DNA of 64,000 nucleotides from CAVPDA01 sp963702495 (GCA_963702495.1 CAVPDA010000010.1:1-64000), one strand, 5' to 3'. Positions 26,278-35,209 are shown, counted from the first letter of the stretch. Numbers and translations are program-made. Notes: generated from the sequence alone by a model not told the origin.

Positions 26278-27105
26278 ATGAGAAATGACTTGGAGTTCGT
26301 CCGGCGCGCCGTGCTGTCTTGCATCGCGGCCGCGGCGCTGTTCCCAACAGTATCGACCGCGCAGAGCTCTTCAGGCGCGTTGCAGTGGGGTGCCTCGATC
26401 TACGGCTGGTTTCCGAATATGGACATCACCACGCACTTCCCGACCGGCGCCAGCGGTCCGTCGATCGACGTTGACGCGAGCGATGCGCTCGCAGCGCTGA
26501 AGTTCGCGTTCGCGGGAACACTCGAAGTCAGCAACGGACGCTGGGGGGCGTTCACCGATGTCGTGTACGTCAACGTCGGCGGGGACGAATCGAACTCGCG
26601 AAATTTCACAGTCGGCCGGGCTGGGCTGCCGGCGGGGATTACCGTAGACGCCAGTGCCGACATCAAGACGTGGTTCTGGACGCTTGCCGGAACCTACAGG
26701 ATCAGCGACACGCCGCGGAACAAGACCGATCTGATGTTCGGGGCGCGCATGCTGTCCGTGGATCAGACGCTGGACTACTCGATCAGCGGCAACTTCGCGT
26801 CGATCGGACTGCCCGAGCATAGTGGCAGCAGCGAAGTCAGTGAGACCAACTGGGACGCCATCATCGGCGTCAGGGGCATTGCAACCCTCAGCGATGACGG
26901 GCACTGGATCCTGCCGTACCGCGTTGACGTCGGTAGCGGCGAGTCGAAGTTCACTTGGCAGGCGCTGGCCGGGGTCGGTTACATGTTCAACTGGGGTTCC
27001 ACGGTGCTCGGATGGCGCTATGTCGATTACGAGATGAAATCGGATGCGACCATCGAAACGGTAACATTCAGCGGCCCGTTCCTTGGCCTGACGTTTCAGT
27101 GGTGA
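26278..27105 (+). CDS. Outer-membrane beta-barrel protein
   Basis: A 275-residue exported protein with a signal peptide (about 1-29, ending VSTAQS) and alternating amphipathic strands rich in Gly, Trp and Tyr, such as GALQWGASIYGWFPNMDI, KTWFWTLAGTYRI and VLGWRYVDYEM. It ends in GLTFQW, a classic terminal aromatic for barrel assembly. No porin or receptor family can be named. AAAGGA precedes the ATG. Confidence 0.75.
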   Translation: MRNDLEFVRRAVLSCIAAAALFPTVSTAQSSSGALQWGASIYGWFPNMDITTHFPTGASGPSIDVDASDALAALKFAFAGTLEVSNGRWGAFTDVVYVNVGGDESNSRNFTVGRAGLPAGITVDASADIKTWFWTLAGTYRISDTPRNKTDLMFGARMLSVDQTLDYSISGNFASIGLPEHSGSSEVSETNWDAIIGVRGIATLSDDGHWILPYRVDVGSGESKFTWQALAGVGYMFNWGSTVLGWRYVDYEMKSDATIETVTFSGPFLGLTFQW

Positions 27106-27349
27106 CTTGAGTCTTGGACCAGACGTGAACCCCACCGTTGTCGGCCGGGTCGTGCTCGCATGCGCGTTGACTTCGTGAATGGCCACCGCTGTGGATGACG
27201 CTGCCGCGGTTCGGTGAGCGGATGTGCGACGTGCCCGACGCGTCGCAGCCATGTGCCCGCGTGATAGCACATCGAACCAATCTGCCCGGGTGAGTCCAAT
27301 TGACGAGGATGTTCCTGAGCCGCCACGGATCGTCTCGTTCAATGTCGTC

Positions 27350-27610
27350 GGGGAAGAACCGCCAGAGCCTGCAGCGGTGTCGCCCATCGCTGCATCTCGG
27401 CCATGGTGCCGAGGTAGGGCTCGGCGGCCTGCAGGATGCGTTCGTGGGCGCAATGGGCCGTGGGCCGATAGACGGCGGTGATGTGTTCTGGCGCACGGTC
27501 AGGTAGCGTGGGATGACGGCCGACTCGGCGTAGGTGATCAGGAGGCCGTAGTTACCACCCTGCATCGGCGTCCGGATCAGCACAAGGATCGCGACCCGGC
27601 CCGCCATTTG
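27350..27610 (-). pseudogene. Relic resembling homospermidine synthase
   Basis: Two adjacent minus-strand frames read GGNYGLLITYAESAVIPRYL (ending near 27485) and, after a one-base shift, AVYRPTAHCAHERILQAAE with LGTMAEMQRW. The pattern YGLLIT...YLTV...YRPT.HYA is how I remember the C-terminal half of homospermidine synthase (saccharopine-dehydrogenase family). Too short and broken to be functional. The match is from memory and needs a profile search. Confidence 0.4.
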
Positions 27611-27654
27611 CGCACTGACCCGGCAGCGTCGGTGAGCACCCGTGACCGGGCAGT

Positions 27655-29370
27655 TCAGCGCCGGAAGAACCGCACCAGCGGCGTGAGCCGGAGCGCCTTG
27701 CCGCGACCTAGCCAGTGGCAGGCAAGCAGCGCGAGCCAGGCGAGCGTCGACGCGATCGCGAGGAGCGTGGCGGTGACCATCTGCAGCTGCGAGGTGCTTG
27801 CGGCAGACATCGCGATCGCCGAAGCGATTGCGGTGGTGGACGCGAAGGCGGCGAGCGACAACCGGCCGCCGAGCACATGCACCCGTGTCGGCAGCTCGTC
27901 GAGCGCGGGTGAGACTGCCCGAACCTGGATATTCCCGGTCTCGAAGTCGTGCAGCAGTTGGTCGATCTGACCCGGCACCGTCCGCAGCATCGAGCCGATG
28001 CCGCTGGCCTCGCTCACCATCTCGCGGAGGATGCGCTTCGGCGACAGCCGCTGCTTGACGATGTCGTCGAGGAAAGGCCGGGCGAGGCCGATCACGTTGA
28101 CGTCGGGGTGCAGCGTGCGGACGATGCCCTCGAGCGTCGCCGCGGCCTTGGCGAAGATCGCCATGTCGCGCGCGAGCCGGATGCGGTACTTGCCGGCAAT
28201 GCTAACGAACTCCTTGATGAAGCCGGCGGTGTCGGCCTGGCCCAGTGTCGCAACCGTCAGGAACCTCGAGCGGATGCGTTTGAGGTCTGTCTCGAACTCT
28301 TTCAGGTTAACCCGCTGTGTGGGCGTACCCATTTTCAGCAGCACGCGTGCGATCGTCGTATCGTCACCGGCGAACGTGGCGATGGCCAGCGTCACGAGAT
28401 CGTCGCGCTGCTCCGGCGAGATGCGCCCGACCAGGCCGAGGTCGATCATGCACAGGGTGCCATCGTCATCGACCAGCAGATTTCCGGAATGCGGGTCGCC
28501 GTGGAATACGCCATCGACCAGCACCTGCTTGAAGACTGCGAGCAAGATCTCGTCGACGACGGCGCGCGCCTGCGAGGACCTCGGCTCGAGTTTGCGTATT
28601 GGCCGCCCTGCGAAGTACTGCATGGTCAGCACCGTACGGGCCGATAGCTCCGGATAGGGGAGCGGGACCGTCACCTTGCGCGTGCGGTCGACGTGGTGCC
28701 GGAACTCGCGCAGGTTGGACAGCTCCTCGTGGAAGTCGAGTTCCCGCAGCAGCCCATTCTCGAACTCCTCGACGATCGAGACCACGCCGATCAGGCGCAT
28801 CTCGTCAATGCTCGACTCCAGTACCTGCGCGCAGAGGTGGATCAAGTTGAGGTCCGAGCGCATCGTTCGCTCGATGTTTGGCCGCTGAACCTTGACGACC
28901 ACCTCGTCGCCTTCCAGGGTGCGCGCGCGGTGTGTCTGCCCGATCGAGGCGGTGCCGAGCGGCTCGGGGTCGAATTGGGCATAAAGATCATCGAGCCGGC
29001 CCCCGAGGCCGGTCTCGACCTGTTCGCGGATCGCGTCGAACGGCAGGCGTGGCGCGTCGTCCTGCAGCGCCTCGAGCGCCGCGATCCAATCGGTCGAGAA
29101 CAGGTCCTTGCGCGTCGATAGGATCTGTCCGAGCTTGATGAACGTCGGACCCAGCGCGGCGAGAAACTTCGCAAAGCGCACCGGCGCGCTCAGCGAACTC
29201 AGCTCGGCATCGCCTTCGGGCGTCCTATCGAACAGGTGCCCCCCGAGTGGAGTGCGCATCAGCAATGCACCGAATCCATGCCGGGCCGCAATTATCGCGA
29301 TGCCCCGCAAGCGGTGAATATCGCGCAGTGCGACTCCGATCATCGAGGGGGCGGCCTGTGTCTGGCTCAT
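27655..29370 (-). CDS. UbiB/ABC1-family atypical kinase
   Basis: A 571-residue protein of the ABC1/UbiB (AarF) family, atypical kinases with ATPase activity linked to quinone biosynthesis. Present are ALGPTFIKLGQILSTRKDL (KxGQ motif), GTASIGQTHRA in place of the P-loop, the VVVKVQRP lysine, DGVFHGDPHSGNLLV as catalytic loop and MIDLGLVGRI as metal-binding motif. Two C-terminal membrane segments anchor it. ATG 29370 (MSQTQAAPSM) is preferred over an upstream in-frame start at 29460 on family alignment. No quinone genes are nearby. Confidence 0.87.
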   Translation of the reverse strand: MSQTQAAPSMIGVALRDIHRLRGIAIIAARHGFGALLMRTPLGGHLFDRTPEGDAELSSLSAPVRFAKFLAALGPTFIKLGQILSTRKDLFSTDWIAALEALQDDAPRLPFDAIREQVETGLGGRLDDLYAQFDPEPLGTASIGQTHRARTLEGDEVVVKVQRPNIERTMRSDLNLIHLCAQVLESSIDEMRLIGVVSIVEEFENGLLRELDFHEELSNLREFRHHVDRTRKVTVPLPYPELSARTVLTMQYFAGRPIRKLEPRSSQARAVVDEILLAVFKQVLVDGVFHGDPHSGNLLVDDDGTLCMIDLGLVGRISPEQRDDLVTLAIATFAGDDTTIARVLLKMGTPTQRVNLKEFETDLKRIRSRFLTVATLGQADTAGFIKEFVSIAGKYRIRLARDMAIFAKAAATLEGIVRTLHPDVNVIGLARPFLDDIVKQRLSPKRILREMVSEASGIGSMLRTVPGQIDQLLHDFETGNIQVRAVSPALDELPTRVHVLGGRLSLAAFASTTAIASAIAMSAASTSQLQMVTATLLAIASTLAWLALLACHWLGRGKALRLTPLVRFFRR

Positions 29371-30071
29371 CAGAAGTCGGTCCACGCGCTCGCTCGCGAA
29401 CTTCAAACTCGCATTCGAGCATGGAAGCGGCATCGGGCACAACCAAGCCATGATGAACATGACGCCATCGCCAGCGGTTCCCGCCGGCCTTTTTCTCCGG
29501 GATCGTGCCGCGTGTCGCTATCGCGGTCGCGAACCTAGTGGCGATCGTCATTGCGGTGCGGATGCGCAAGGGCGGCAAGCAGCCGGCAGTGCCGGTGCTG
29601 CGGGCCCGGGCGGCCTAGCGGACCTCCTGCAGCGGCTACCTCGTCGCGACCCGGGCCGAAACCCCGATCACGCCGCCCGCGTCCGGGAAGCACATGAAGA
29701 CGCAGGCGCAAGTGCCTGGAAGGCCAGTCACAGTCAGCTTGCGCATGGCTGCTTGCGACCTCGTTGCTGCCATTGGCCAGCGGTCTGACGTTCCGGCGAC
29801 GTCGGGTCGCGAGAACTCCGTCACTGGCTGGACAAGCTGCCATCCGGGAACGACCGGTTCAGGTGAAGCCGACCGTCCGGTCAGGCCGACGAGCGGACGC
29901 TCAAGCCAGGCAGCACAATCGACTTTTCGTCCCTGAGATATGGCCGTCGCTCCGGGGAAAAGCGGACGTTGCCGGACCATGGAAACGATCACGCAGCACC
30001 CGCGCGGACCACCCGCAAGCGGGGTGATCCCCCTCCCCTCGCCGATCGCGCGCCGGAGCCTCCTGCGCCTG
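29371..30071. other. No confident gene
   Basis: About 700 bases between the UbiB-like gene and the histidine kinase, both of which read leftwards. A plus-strand frame ending at TAG about 29619 reads GIVPRVAIAVANLVAIVIAV, then RMRKGGKQ, like the last membrane span of a lost protein, but no start or family is visible. The remainder (29620-30071) shows only incidental frames. Confidence 0.45.
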
Positions 30072-31496
30072 CTATTCCGGCAGGACGACGACGAACCGGG
30101 TGCCGCCGCTCGAACCCGCCTCGCAACGCACGCTGCCGCGATGCTTTTCCGCGATCCCGCGCACCAGCGCGAGCCCGAGACCGATGCCGCCGTCTCCTTC
30201 GCGGGTGCCAGGCAAGCGGTAGAACGGCTCGAAGATGCGCTGGCGATGTTCCTCCGGAATGCCCGGACCCCGATCGGACACGGCAAGCTCGACGCGCTGC
30301 CCATCTAGGGGAGCGAGGGCGACCTCGATCGGTGAGCCCGCCCCATAGCGGCGCGCGTTTTCCAGGAGATTGCGCACCAGGCGCCGCAGCAGGCGCGCGT
30401 CCCCGGTCAGCAAGACGGGCTCGGCGCGCAGCGCCGCCTGGGCGCGGGCGCATTCTTCGGCCACCAGAGCGGTGAAGTCGAAGCGCTCGATCGAGCCGGG
30501 GTCGGTCGCCTGGCCGGCCTCCAGTCGGCTGGCCAGCAAAATCTCCTCGATCAACTGGTCCAACTCCGCGATGTTCTGCGCGATCTCGCTACGGCTGTCC
30601 GTCCCCGCCCCGTCGTCGATCAGCTCGAATGCCATGCGCAGCCGGGCAAGCGGGGAGCGCAGTTCGTGGGAGGCGTTGGCCAGCAGCGCCTTCTGCGATA
30701 GCACCAGCGCCTCGATGCGCGCAGCCGATTGGTTGAAGCTCGCGGCCAGGCGCGCCACCTCGTCGCAGCCCTGCACCGCAACGCGCGCCGAGAGCTCGCC
30801 GGCGCCCAGCGCCTCCACACCCGCCTGCAGCCGCTCCAGCCGGCGCGTGAGGCGCCGGATCACCGGGTAGGCACCAATGCCGACGGCCAGGGCGATGAGC
30901 GCCAGCACGCCCACCACCCCCACCGGCCCCTGCCGGGCACCCCAGGCGCGCCGCACCACGAGCCACCGGGCATCCGGCAGGCGCAGCGCGAAGGCCGGCG
31001 GATGTCCCGTCAGCCACCCACTCTTCGTCTGGCCGGGCAAAGTTGCAGGAAGCGCGCCACCGGCCGCGGCGATGCGCTCGCCCATCGTGTCATACAGCGC
31101 GAAGTCGCTTCGGATGCGTGTCCGCCAGTGCTCGAGCGCCCCCTGCTGAACCTCGGGCGGCGCGCCGGGGGGAGGCAGGACGGCCGCGGCGATCTCGGCC
31201 AGCACATCGGCGGTGCCGCCGCTTCGTTCCGGAACGAGACTCCAGCGCCACATCAACCCGAACAGCAACGCCACGAGAGCGAGGCTCGCCACCACGGCCA
31301 AGTAGATGCGCAGGTACAGCCGATGCGACAGGAACGAGCGCCGCCTGCCCGGCCACCTGGCGCTTTCGCGCCGGCACCGGCCGTGGCGGGGCGTCTGCGG
31401 GGTGCCGTGCCCTGGCGGGTTTCCCGTGGGGTCGCTGGTCTGCATGGCCGGGACAAGATCGATGCGAGGGATTCGGCGCGCCGCCGCTGCCCTCAC
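30072..31496 (-). CDS. Two-component sensor histidine kinase (CpxA/EnvZ-like class)
   Basis: A 474-residue membrane sensor kinase. Spans at about 55-80 (LRIYLAVVASLALVALLFGL) and 190-210 flank a periplasmic domain of about 110 residues, followed by HAMP (RRLERLQAGVEALGAGELSA). The H-box is ANASHELRSPLARLRMAF, the N-box NLLENARRYG, G1 DRGPGIP, the F-box FEPFYR and G2 GIGLGLA. All catalytic boxes are intact. GTG at 31496 overlaps the response-regulator stop (GTGA); ATG 31445 is an alternative. With the two upstream genes it forms a CpxP-CpxR-CpxA-like envelope-stress operon. Confidence 0.88.
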   Translation of the reverse strand: MRAAAARRIPRIDLVPAMQTSDPTGNPPGHGTPQTPRHGRCRRESARWPGRRRSFLSHRLYLRIYLAVVASLALVALLFGLMWRWSLVPERSGGTADVLAEIAAAVLPPPGAPPEVQQGALEHWRTRIRSDFALYDTMGERIAAAGGALPATLPGQTKSGWLTGHPPAFALRLPDARWLVVRRAWGARQGPVGVVGVLALIALAVGIGAYPVIRRLTRRLERLQAGVEALGAGELSARVAVQGCDEVARLAASFNQSAARIEALVLSQKALLANASHELRSPLARLRMAFELIDDGAGTDSRSEIAQNIAELDQLIEEILLASRLEAGQATDPGSIERFDFTALVAEECARAQAALRAEPVLLTGDARLLRRLVRNLLENARRYGAGSPIEVALAPLDGQRVELAVSDRGPGIPEEHRQRIFEPFYRLPGTREGDGGIGLGLALVRGIAEKHRGSVRCEAGSSGGTRFVVVLPE

Positions 31497-32203
31497 TCGT
31501 CCTGCACCCTGGCGAACACGTAGCCGGCACCGCGCACGGTGATGATTCGCCGTGGATGCTTCGGATCGTCTTCGATGGCGGCGCGGATGCGGGCGATGTG
31601 CACGTCGATGGAGCGGTCGAACGCTTCCAGCGGCTGGCCCCGGGTGATCTCCATCAACTGTTCGCGGGAGAGCACGCGCCCGGCGCTTTTCGCCATTGCG
31701 GCGAGCAGCTCCAACTGGTAGGAGGTCAGGGAACGCACGGCCCCATCGACGCGGGCCACCCGCGCGTCCAGGTCGATCTCGAGCCGGCCGAAGCCCAGCA
31801 CCGCCGCACCGTCGCGCCGGTCAGTATTCTGACTGCGACGCAAGACGGCGCGAATGCGCGCCAGCAGCTCGCGCGGCTCGAACGGTTTGGAGACGTAGTC
31901 GTCCGCGCCCAACTCCAGGCCGACGATGCGATCGGCCGGCTCACCCCTGCCGGTGACCATGACGATCGGAATGGCAGGCGCGACGCCCGCCTCGCTGCGG
32001 ATGCGCCGGCAGAGGTCGAGCCCATCGGCATCCGGCAGCATCAGATCGAGCAGCACCAGGTCGAAGGACTCACGTCGCAACGCCGCAAGCCCCTGCTCCG
32101 CGTCCTCGGCATGGGCGACGCTGAATCCGCTGCGGCCCAGGTACTCGCTCACCATCCCGGCAAGGCGCCGATCGTCCTCGATCATCAACAGCCGCTGGCT
32201 CAC
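31493..32203 (-). CDS. OmpR-family response regulator (CpxR-like)
   Basis: A 236-residue regulator. Receiver domain: acidic pair Asp10-Asp11, phospho-acceptor Asp53 (LVLLDLMLP), TGRGE and the lysine of VSKPFEP. The C-terminal winged helix ends SIDVHIARIRAAIEDDPKHP followed by VRGAGYVF, the usual OmpR/PhoB signature. It starts nine bases after the CpxP-like gene and overlaps the kinase start by four bases, so the three genes are one operon. Confidence 0.92.
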   Translation of the reverse strand: MSQRLLMIEDDRRLAGMVSEYLGRSGFSVAHAEDAEQGLAALRRESFDLVLLDLMLPDADGLDLCRRIRSEAGVAPAIPIVMVTGRGEPADRIVGLELGADDYVSKPFEPRELLARIRAVLRRSQNTDRRDGAAVLGFGRLEIDLDARVARVDGAVRSLTSYQLELLAAMAKSAGRVLSREQLMEITRGQPLEAFDRSIDVHIARIRAAIEDDPKHPRRIITVRGAGYVFARVQDE

Positions 32204-32212
32204 GGCAGCAGT

Positions 32213-32806
32213 CTATCCCATACGCCATTTCCAGCGTTCGGCCAGCTGGCTGCGCTGCTCCGGCGTGAGAACCTCTGCCGCATCGGCCAGCGCCTGGGTC
32301 ACCCGCCTGGATGCCGCATCGGCGAGTTGGACCTGCGTCGCGCGCAATTGCTCCAGGGCCTCGCGATCGATGCTCGGCTGCGCCAACAGTTCGACCGCCC
32401 GCGTGCGCGCGGCGCGGTGCTGCTCGCGCAGCGGCCACAGCTCTTTCAGGGCCGCCTTGGTGACATCGGCCACCTTGGCTTTCTGCTCGACGCTGGCATT
32501 GACGTGGGAGAGCATGCGCTCGGTCATGCAGCCCAGCCGGTCGGCCGCCTCCTCGGCGTCCAGTGCGCGGTGGGCGGCGCCGCAGCGCCAGCCGTGGCCG
32601 CCGTGGGCACGGCTCCAGGCGGCAAAGCCCAGCGCTCCGGCCACGCCGGCGAAAAGCCCGAACAGCGCGCGGCGGCGAAACCGCCTGCGCGAGTCTGCAG
32701 CTGGTGTTGACGGTGGATTGCTGCTGTTGCCTTCCTCAGACTGCTCGTCCACGAACGTCTCCGTCGGATGGTCTGTTGGCGCAGGCACTCTGCGCATGCT
32801 GCCCAT
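32213..32806 (-). CDS. CpxP/Spy-like periplasmic stress protein
   Basis: A 197-residue protein with one N-terminal membrane/signal segment (RRRALFGLFAGVAGALGFAAW, about 46-66) and an extracytoplasmic helical domain that ends in the LTPEQRSQLAERWKWRMG motif, an LTxxQ-type signature of the CpxP/Spy family. The domain may bind misfolded proteins or metal, with a conserved-looking HGGHGWRCGAAH segment after the span. It is the first gene of the operon, consistent with a negative modulator of the downstream kinase. ATG 32797 is an alternative start. Confidence 0.78.
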   Translation of the reverse strand: MGSMRRVPAPTDHPTETFVDEQSEEGNSSNPPSTPAADSRRRFRRRALFGLFAGVAGALGFAAWSRAHGGHGWRCGAAHRALDAEEAADRLGCMTERMLSHVNASVEQKAKVADVTKAALKELWPLREQHRAARTRAVELLAQPSIDREALEQLRATQVQLADAASRRVTQALADAAEVLTPEQRSQLAERWKWRMG

Positions 32807-32960
32807 CCTGGGGGAGGCCTGTTTCCCGAGTTTGTACTGGACGTAAAGAATTGTTAAGCGAGCACGGGATCGCGCGCGGGCGGCGTCGCCACCGGCTCAC
32901 CGGCGGCTCAGGCGTAGCGCCGCCGCAGGCCTGCGCCATTTCTCTCCGTGCCAGTGTTGA

Positions 32961-33278
32961 TCACGCCCTCCTCTCATCGCGAGCGCCCGCGCCCTGCGCT
33001 GCGGCGAGCCCGCCCAGTGCGGCGTACTCGCGGCACATGCCGTGGCGCCTGGCCTGGTCCAGGAGCAGGCCGTCGACCACGCCGGCCAGTTCGATCAGCG
33101 CCGCGGGCGCCTCGCGCAGCCGCTCGATGAGCGCATTGGCGCGCTGACAGCGGCACACGGGCCGGTCCGACAGGGCCGATACTTTGACCAGCAGGAGCGT
33201 ACACAGGCGACACGGAAAAGGCGCCGACATGCGGATGCGCGCTTCCACGTCGTCGGCGAGATAGTAGTCAGTGTTCAT
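32961..33278 (-). CDS. Hypothetical Cys-containing protein
   Basis: A 105-residue protein with a strong ribosome-binding site (GAGGAGGGGACG just before the ATG). The N-terminal part has CRLCTLLLVKVSALSDRPVC and CRCQRANAL, four cysteines that could bind metal. The middle is helical (ALIELAGVVDGLLLDQARR). I recognise no family. It lies downstream of and overlaps another possible small gene on the same strand (33268-33552). Confidence 0.55.
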   Translation of the reverse strand: MNTDYYLADDVEARIRMSAPFPCRLCTLLLVKVSALSDRPVCRCQRANALIERLREAPAALIELAGVVDGLLLDQARRHGMCREYAALGGLAAAQGAGARDERRA

Positions 33279-33552
33279 CGTCCCCTCCTCTTCTTGCTCT
33301 CACCAGCCTACCGCCCGACTCCGCCCCTTCAAGTCCTGCCACGGATGGCGGCGTCACGGTCTGGGTGTTGCCCAAGCGCGCAGCGCGCACGCACCTCGGC
33401 CGCGATCGAAGATCCACGCTCGATGCCTCGCGCATGAGCCAGCTGTCGCCATCGGCCGCAGCGCGTGCGTCGGCCGCATCGTCCGCTTCGATTTCGCCGA
33501 ACACAGCGCAGGGGTTGAGCACGGCACTGAAACATTCCTGAGAGATCGGCAC
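33268..33552 (-). CDS. Possible small hypothetical protein
   Basis: A 94-residue frame starting GTG, with the acidic stretch FGEIEADDAADARAAADGD near the N-terminus and a basic C-terminal half. It overlaps the start of the gene at 33278 by eleven bases in the manner of coupled genes. No family, weak start signal; only the first half has coding-like third positions. Confidence 0.28.
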   Translation of the reverse strand: MPISQECFSAVLNPCAVFGEIEADDAADARAAADGDSWLMREASSVDLRSRPRCVRAARLGNTQTVTPPSVAGLEGAESGGRLVRARRGGDDEH

Positions 33553-33971
33553 CGCTTTTCACCCTCGATGCGGCCGCTGCGATGCCCTTCATCCCGCCGC
33601 GTTCACCCGACAATGCATCACCGGAAGCAGGGTGTACGGTGGACATGAAATATGATGTGCCAATCCCTTGCGCGGCCCAAAACGCGGTGCCATACTGCAT
33701 GCGCTTCTCGTGAGGGTTCGTCCTCACCAAGCCTTCGTGGTCGCTCCTCGTGGAGCGGCGCCATGAAGTCCAATGCCCACCGGCATTGGCGTCGCGCACG
33801 ATACGCGCACTGGAGTGACCGGAAGCAATTCCGGTGGGTCGCGAAAGCGGCTGAGGTTGCAGGCCCGACCGCTGGGTCGGATGAGATTGACATCGCGAAG
33901 CTGAAAGGCTTCAACGTGTCGCGTGCGGCTCGACCGTCATGCCTCGCGCATCGACGCGATCGGCATGAAGC
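33553..33971. other. No confident gene
   Basis: A plus-strand frame from ATG 33763 (MKSNAHRHWRRARYAHWS) runs through the terminator and leader at 33972-34069, so it is unlikely to be a real gene over its full length. Nothing else is recognisable. Confidence 0.4.
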
Positions 33972-34008
33972 AAGGGCCTTCCGTTCGAGAGGACAGAAGG
34001 CCCTTTTT
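33972..34008 (+). terminator. Rho-independent terminator
   Basis: AAGGGCCTTC and GAAGGCCCTT form a perfect ten-base-pair stem followed by TTTTTG. It isolates the small gene at 34070 from upstream transcription, or attenuates read-through into the structured leader that follows. Confidence 0.8.
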
Positions 34009-34015
34009 GTTCTGA

Positions 34016-34069
34016 CGGGGAATTCGGTCCCGCCGGGACCAACGTTCCCTTTTTTCTTGAAGGAGGACG
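34016..34069 (+). promoter_or_regulatory. Structured 5' leader 1
   Basis: An outer pairing GGGAA (34018-34022) with TTCCC (34045-34049) encloses a perfect hairpin GGTCCC-GCC-GGGACC (34026-34040). After it come TTTTTTCTTGA and AAGGAGGA, the ribosome-binding site of the gene at 34070. The same layout recurs at 34457-34525, which argues for a real RNA element, possibly related to the radC leader motif described near mobile-element genes. That identification is untested. Confidence 0.55.
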
Positions 34070-34333
34070 TTGAGGGCGTTCGGCATCACCTTGTACGATG
34101 CCCGGGTCGGTGCGAATGTCCCGCCTGACAAGGCGAAGGCGGTTGTGCAAGCCATGGAGAGGGAGATGTTCGAGCGGCTCGCGACCCGGCAGGACCTGCA
34201 AGCGCTCCAGAGCACCATCGCGCAGCAGCTGCTGGCCCTTGAGTCCCGGCTCAAGCATGGCCTGACGGTCCGTCTGGGCACCCTGTTGGCCGCCTCGATC
34301 GGCCTGATCGTCACGCTGCTCAAGGCGTTCTGA
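34070..34333 (+). CDS. Small coiled-coil membrane protein (DUF1640-like)
   Basis: An 87-residue protein with a charged helical stretch (DKAKAVVQAMEREMFERLATRQDLQAL, seen as one long amphipathic segment) and a single C-terminal span, LTVRLGTLLAASIGLIVTLL. This shape matches DUF1640/CCDC90-like small proteins often found on mobile elements. TTG at 34070 follows AAGGAGGA at ideal spacing. It sits between a terminator upstream and another at 34371, so it is a single-gene unit. Confidence 0.65.
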   Translation: MRAFGITLYDARVGANVPPDKAKAVVQAMEREMFERLATRQDLQALQSTIAQQLLALESRLKHGLTVRLGTLLAASIGLIVTLLKAF

Positions 34334-34370
34334 TCGAACTCTCCTGTGCCGGCCACACCGGCACGTGAAT

Positions 34371-34407
34371 GCAAAGCCCGGATGGCGCTTGCCTCAGGGC
34401 TTTTTGC
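34371..34407 (+). terminator. Rho-independent terminator
   Basis: GCAAAGCCC pairs with GGGCTTTTTGC across a 17-base loop, ending in a T-run within the stem's 3' arm. It follows the gene at 34070 by 37 bases. Confidence 0.65.
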
Positions 34408-34456
34408 ATTGCGCGTTTCAGGCGGACCCAGCAGTCCGCGAATCGTCTCACCCGAG

Positions 34457-34525
34457 CGGGGAACATTCATTCCCCGCCCGGGGAGCGGGTGTTCCCCTTC
34501 TTTCTTGATCTGGAAGGAGAGCACC
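34457..34525 (+). promoter_or_regulatory. Structured 5' leader 2
   Basis: GGGGAACA (34458-34465) and TGTTCCCC (34490-34497) form an eight-base-pair outer stem around an inner CCCC-GCCC-GGGG hairpin (34472-34483). TTCTTTCTTGA and GGAAGGAG follow, leading into the ATG at 34526. It aligns with leader 1 in the outer arms, the inner hairpin and the pyrimidine tract, although the downstream proteins differ. Confidence 0.55.
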
Positions 34526-34702
34526 ATGACCCACGTTCAAGCCCATGTGTCGCGTTCCACCGCCGTTGCCGCACTGCTTCAGGCACCGGCCGGGCGCACC
34601 CGCAAGCTCTGCGCCCTGCTCCTGCCCCCGCCGGTCCGTGCGGCCCAGACGGCGGGAAGCACTCGGCGGCATGCCGATGCCTCGTGCAGGCGGAGCGCGT
34701 GA
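34526..34702 (+). CDS. Small basic hypothetical protein
   Basis: A 58-residue basic protein (MTHVQAHVSRSTAVAALL...) with the best ribosome-binding site of the area, GGAAGGAG, directly after leader 2. Its stop overlaps the next start (TGATG), so the two are translationally coupled. No family recognised; it could be a leader peptide or a small regulator. Confidence 0.5.
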   Translation: MTHVQAHVSRSTAVAALLQAPAGRTRKLCALLLPPPVRAAQTAGSTRRHADASCRRSA

Positions 34703-34989
34703 TGAGAGCCCGCAAGACGCAGCGTTCCGACGCTTCGGATTCGAGGGCGAAGCGCGCGTTCCTGCGCGAGCAGGCCGCGCGCAGTCCGGCCCTCGCGCTG
34801 AAGATCGCGCAGGCAATCCAGGCCGATCCGGCGCTGCTCGATGGCAATGCGAGCGTCGTTGCGTGTCTGGCGCGCCACGAGCGGGCCGCCGCGCTGCTGG
34901 CGCAGCTATTCGCCCGACACGGCAAGCGCTACCCCAAGACGCATCGCGCCTTCATCGAGGTGCGCTTCGCGCTGCTGACGGGAAAGTGA
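34702..34989 (+). CDS. Hypothetical protein coupled to 34526 gene
   Basis: A 95-residue helical protein (FLREQAARSPALALKIAQAI, then HERAAALLAQLFARHGKRY). Its ATG overlaps the preceding stop. The frame extends upstream but only the coupled start makes sense. No family recognised. Its placement between structured leader 2 and a RadC-like fragment suggests mobile-element cargo. Confidence 0.5.
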   Translation: MRARKTQRSDASDSRAKRAFLREQAARSPALALKIAQAIQADPALLDGNASVVACLARHERAAALLAQLFARHGKRYPKTHRAFIEVRFALLTGK

Positions 34990-35008
34990 AGGACCGGGGA
35001 TCGGGGGC

Positions 35009-35209
35009 TCAGCCCCCGATCTTCATCCGCTCCAGCGTCCGCTTGAAGAGGCGCTCTTCCGGATCGGATTCCGAGAGATCCCGCAGGGCGTGCTCCAGCC
35101 AGGCGTTGTAGTCCTCGACGCTCTTCGGGGCCACGCGCTCCTGCACGAGACCGTCGAGAAAAGCGCTCTCGTCACGGGTCAGGCGGATGCGCTTGCCGAT
35201 TCTGATCAT
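35009..35209 (-). CDS. Small hypothetical protein
   Basis: A 66-residue protein with balanced charge and coding-like codon use (MIRIGKRIRLTRDESAFLDG ... LFKRTLERMKIGG). It runs against its neighbours, converging on the gene that ends at 34989. The ribosome-binding site is weak and no family is recognised. Confidence 0.45.
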   Translation of the reverse strand: MIRIGKRIRLTRDESAFLDGLVQERVAPKSVEDYNAWLEHALRDLSESDPEERLFKRTLERMKIGG

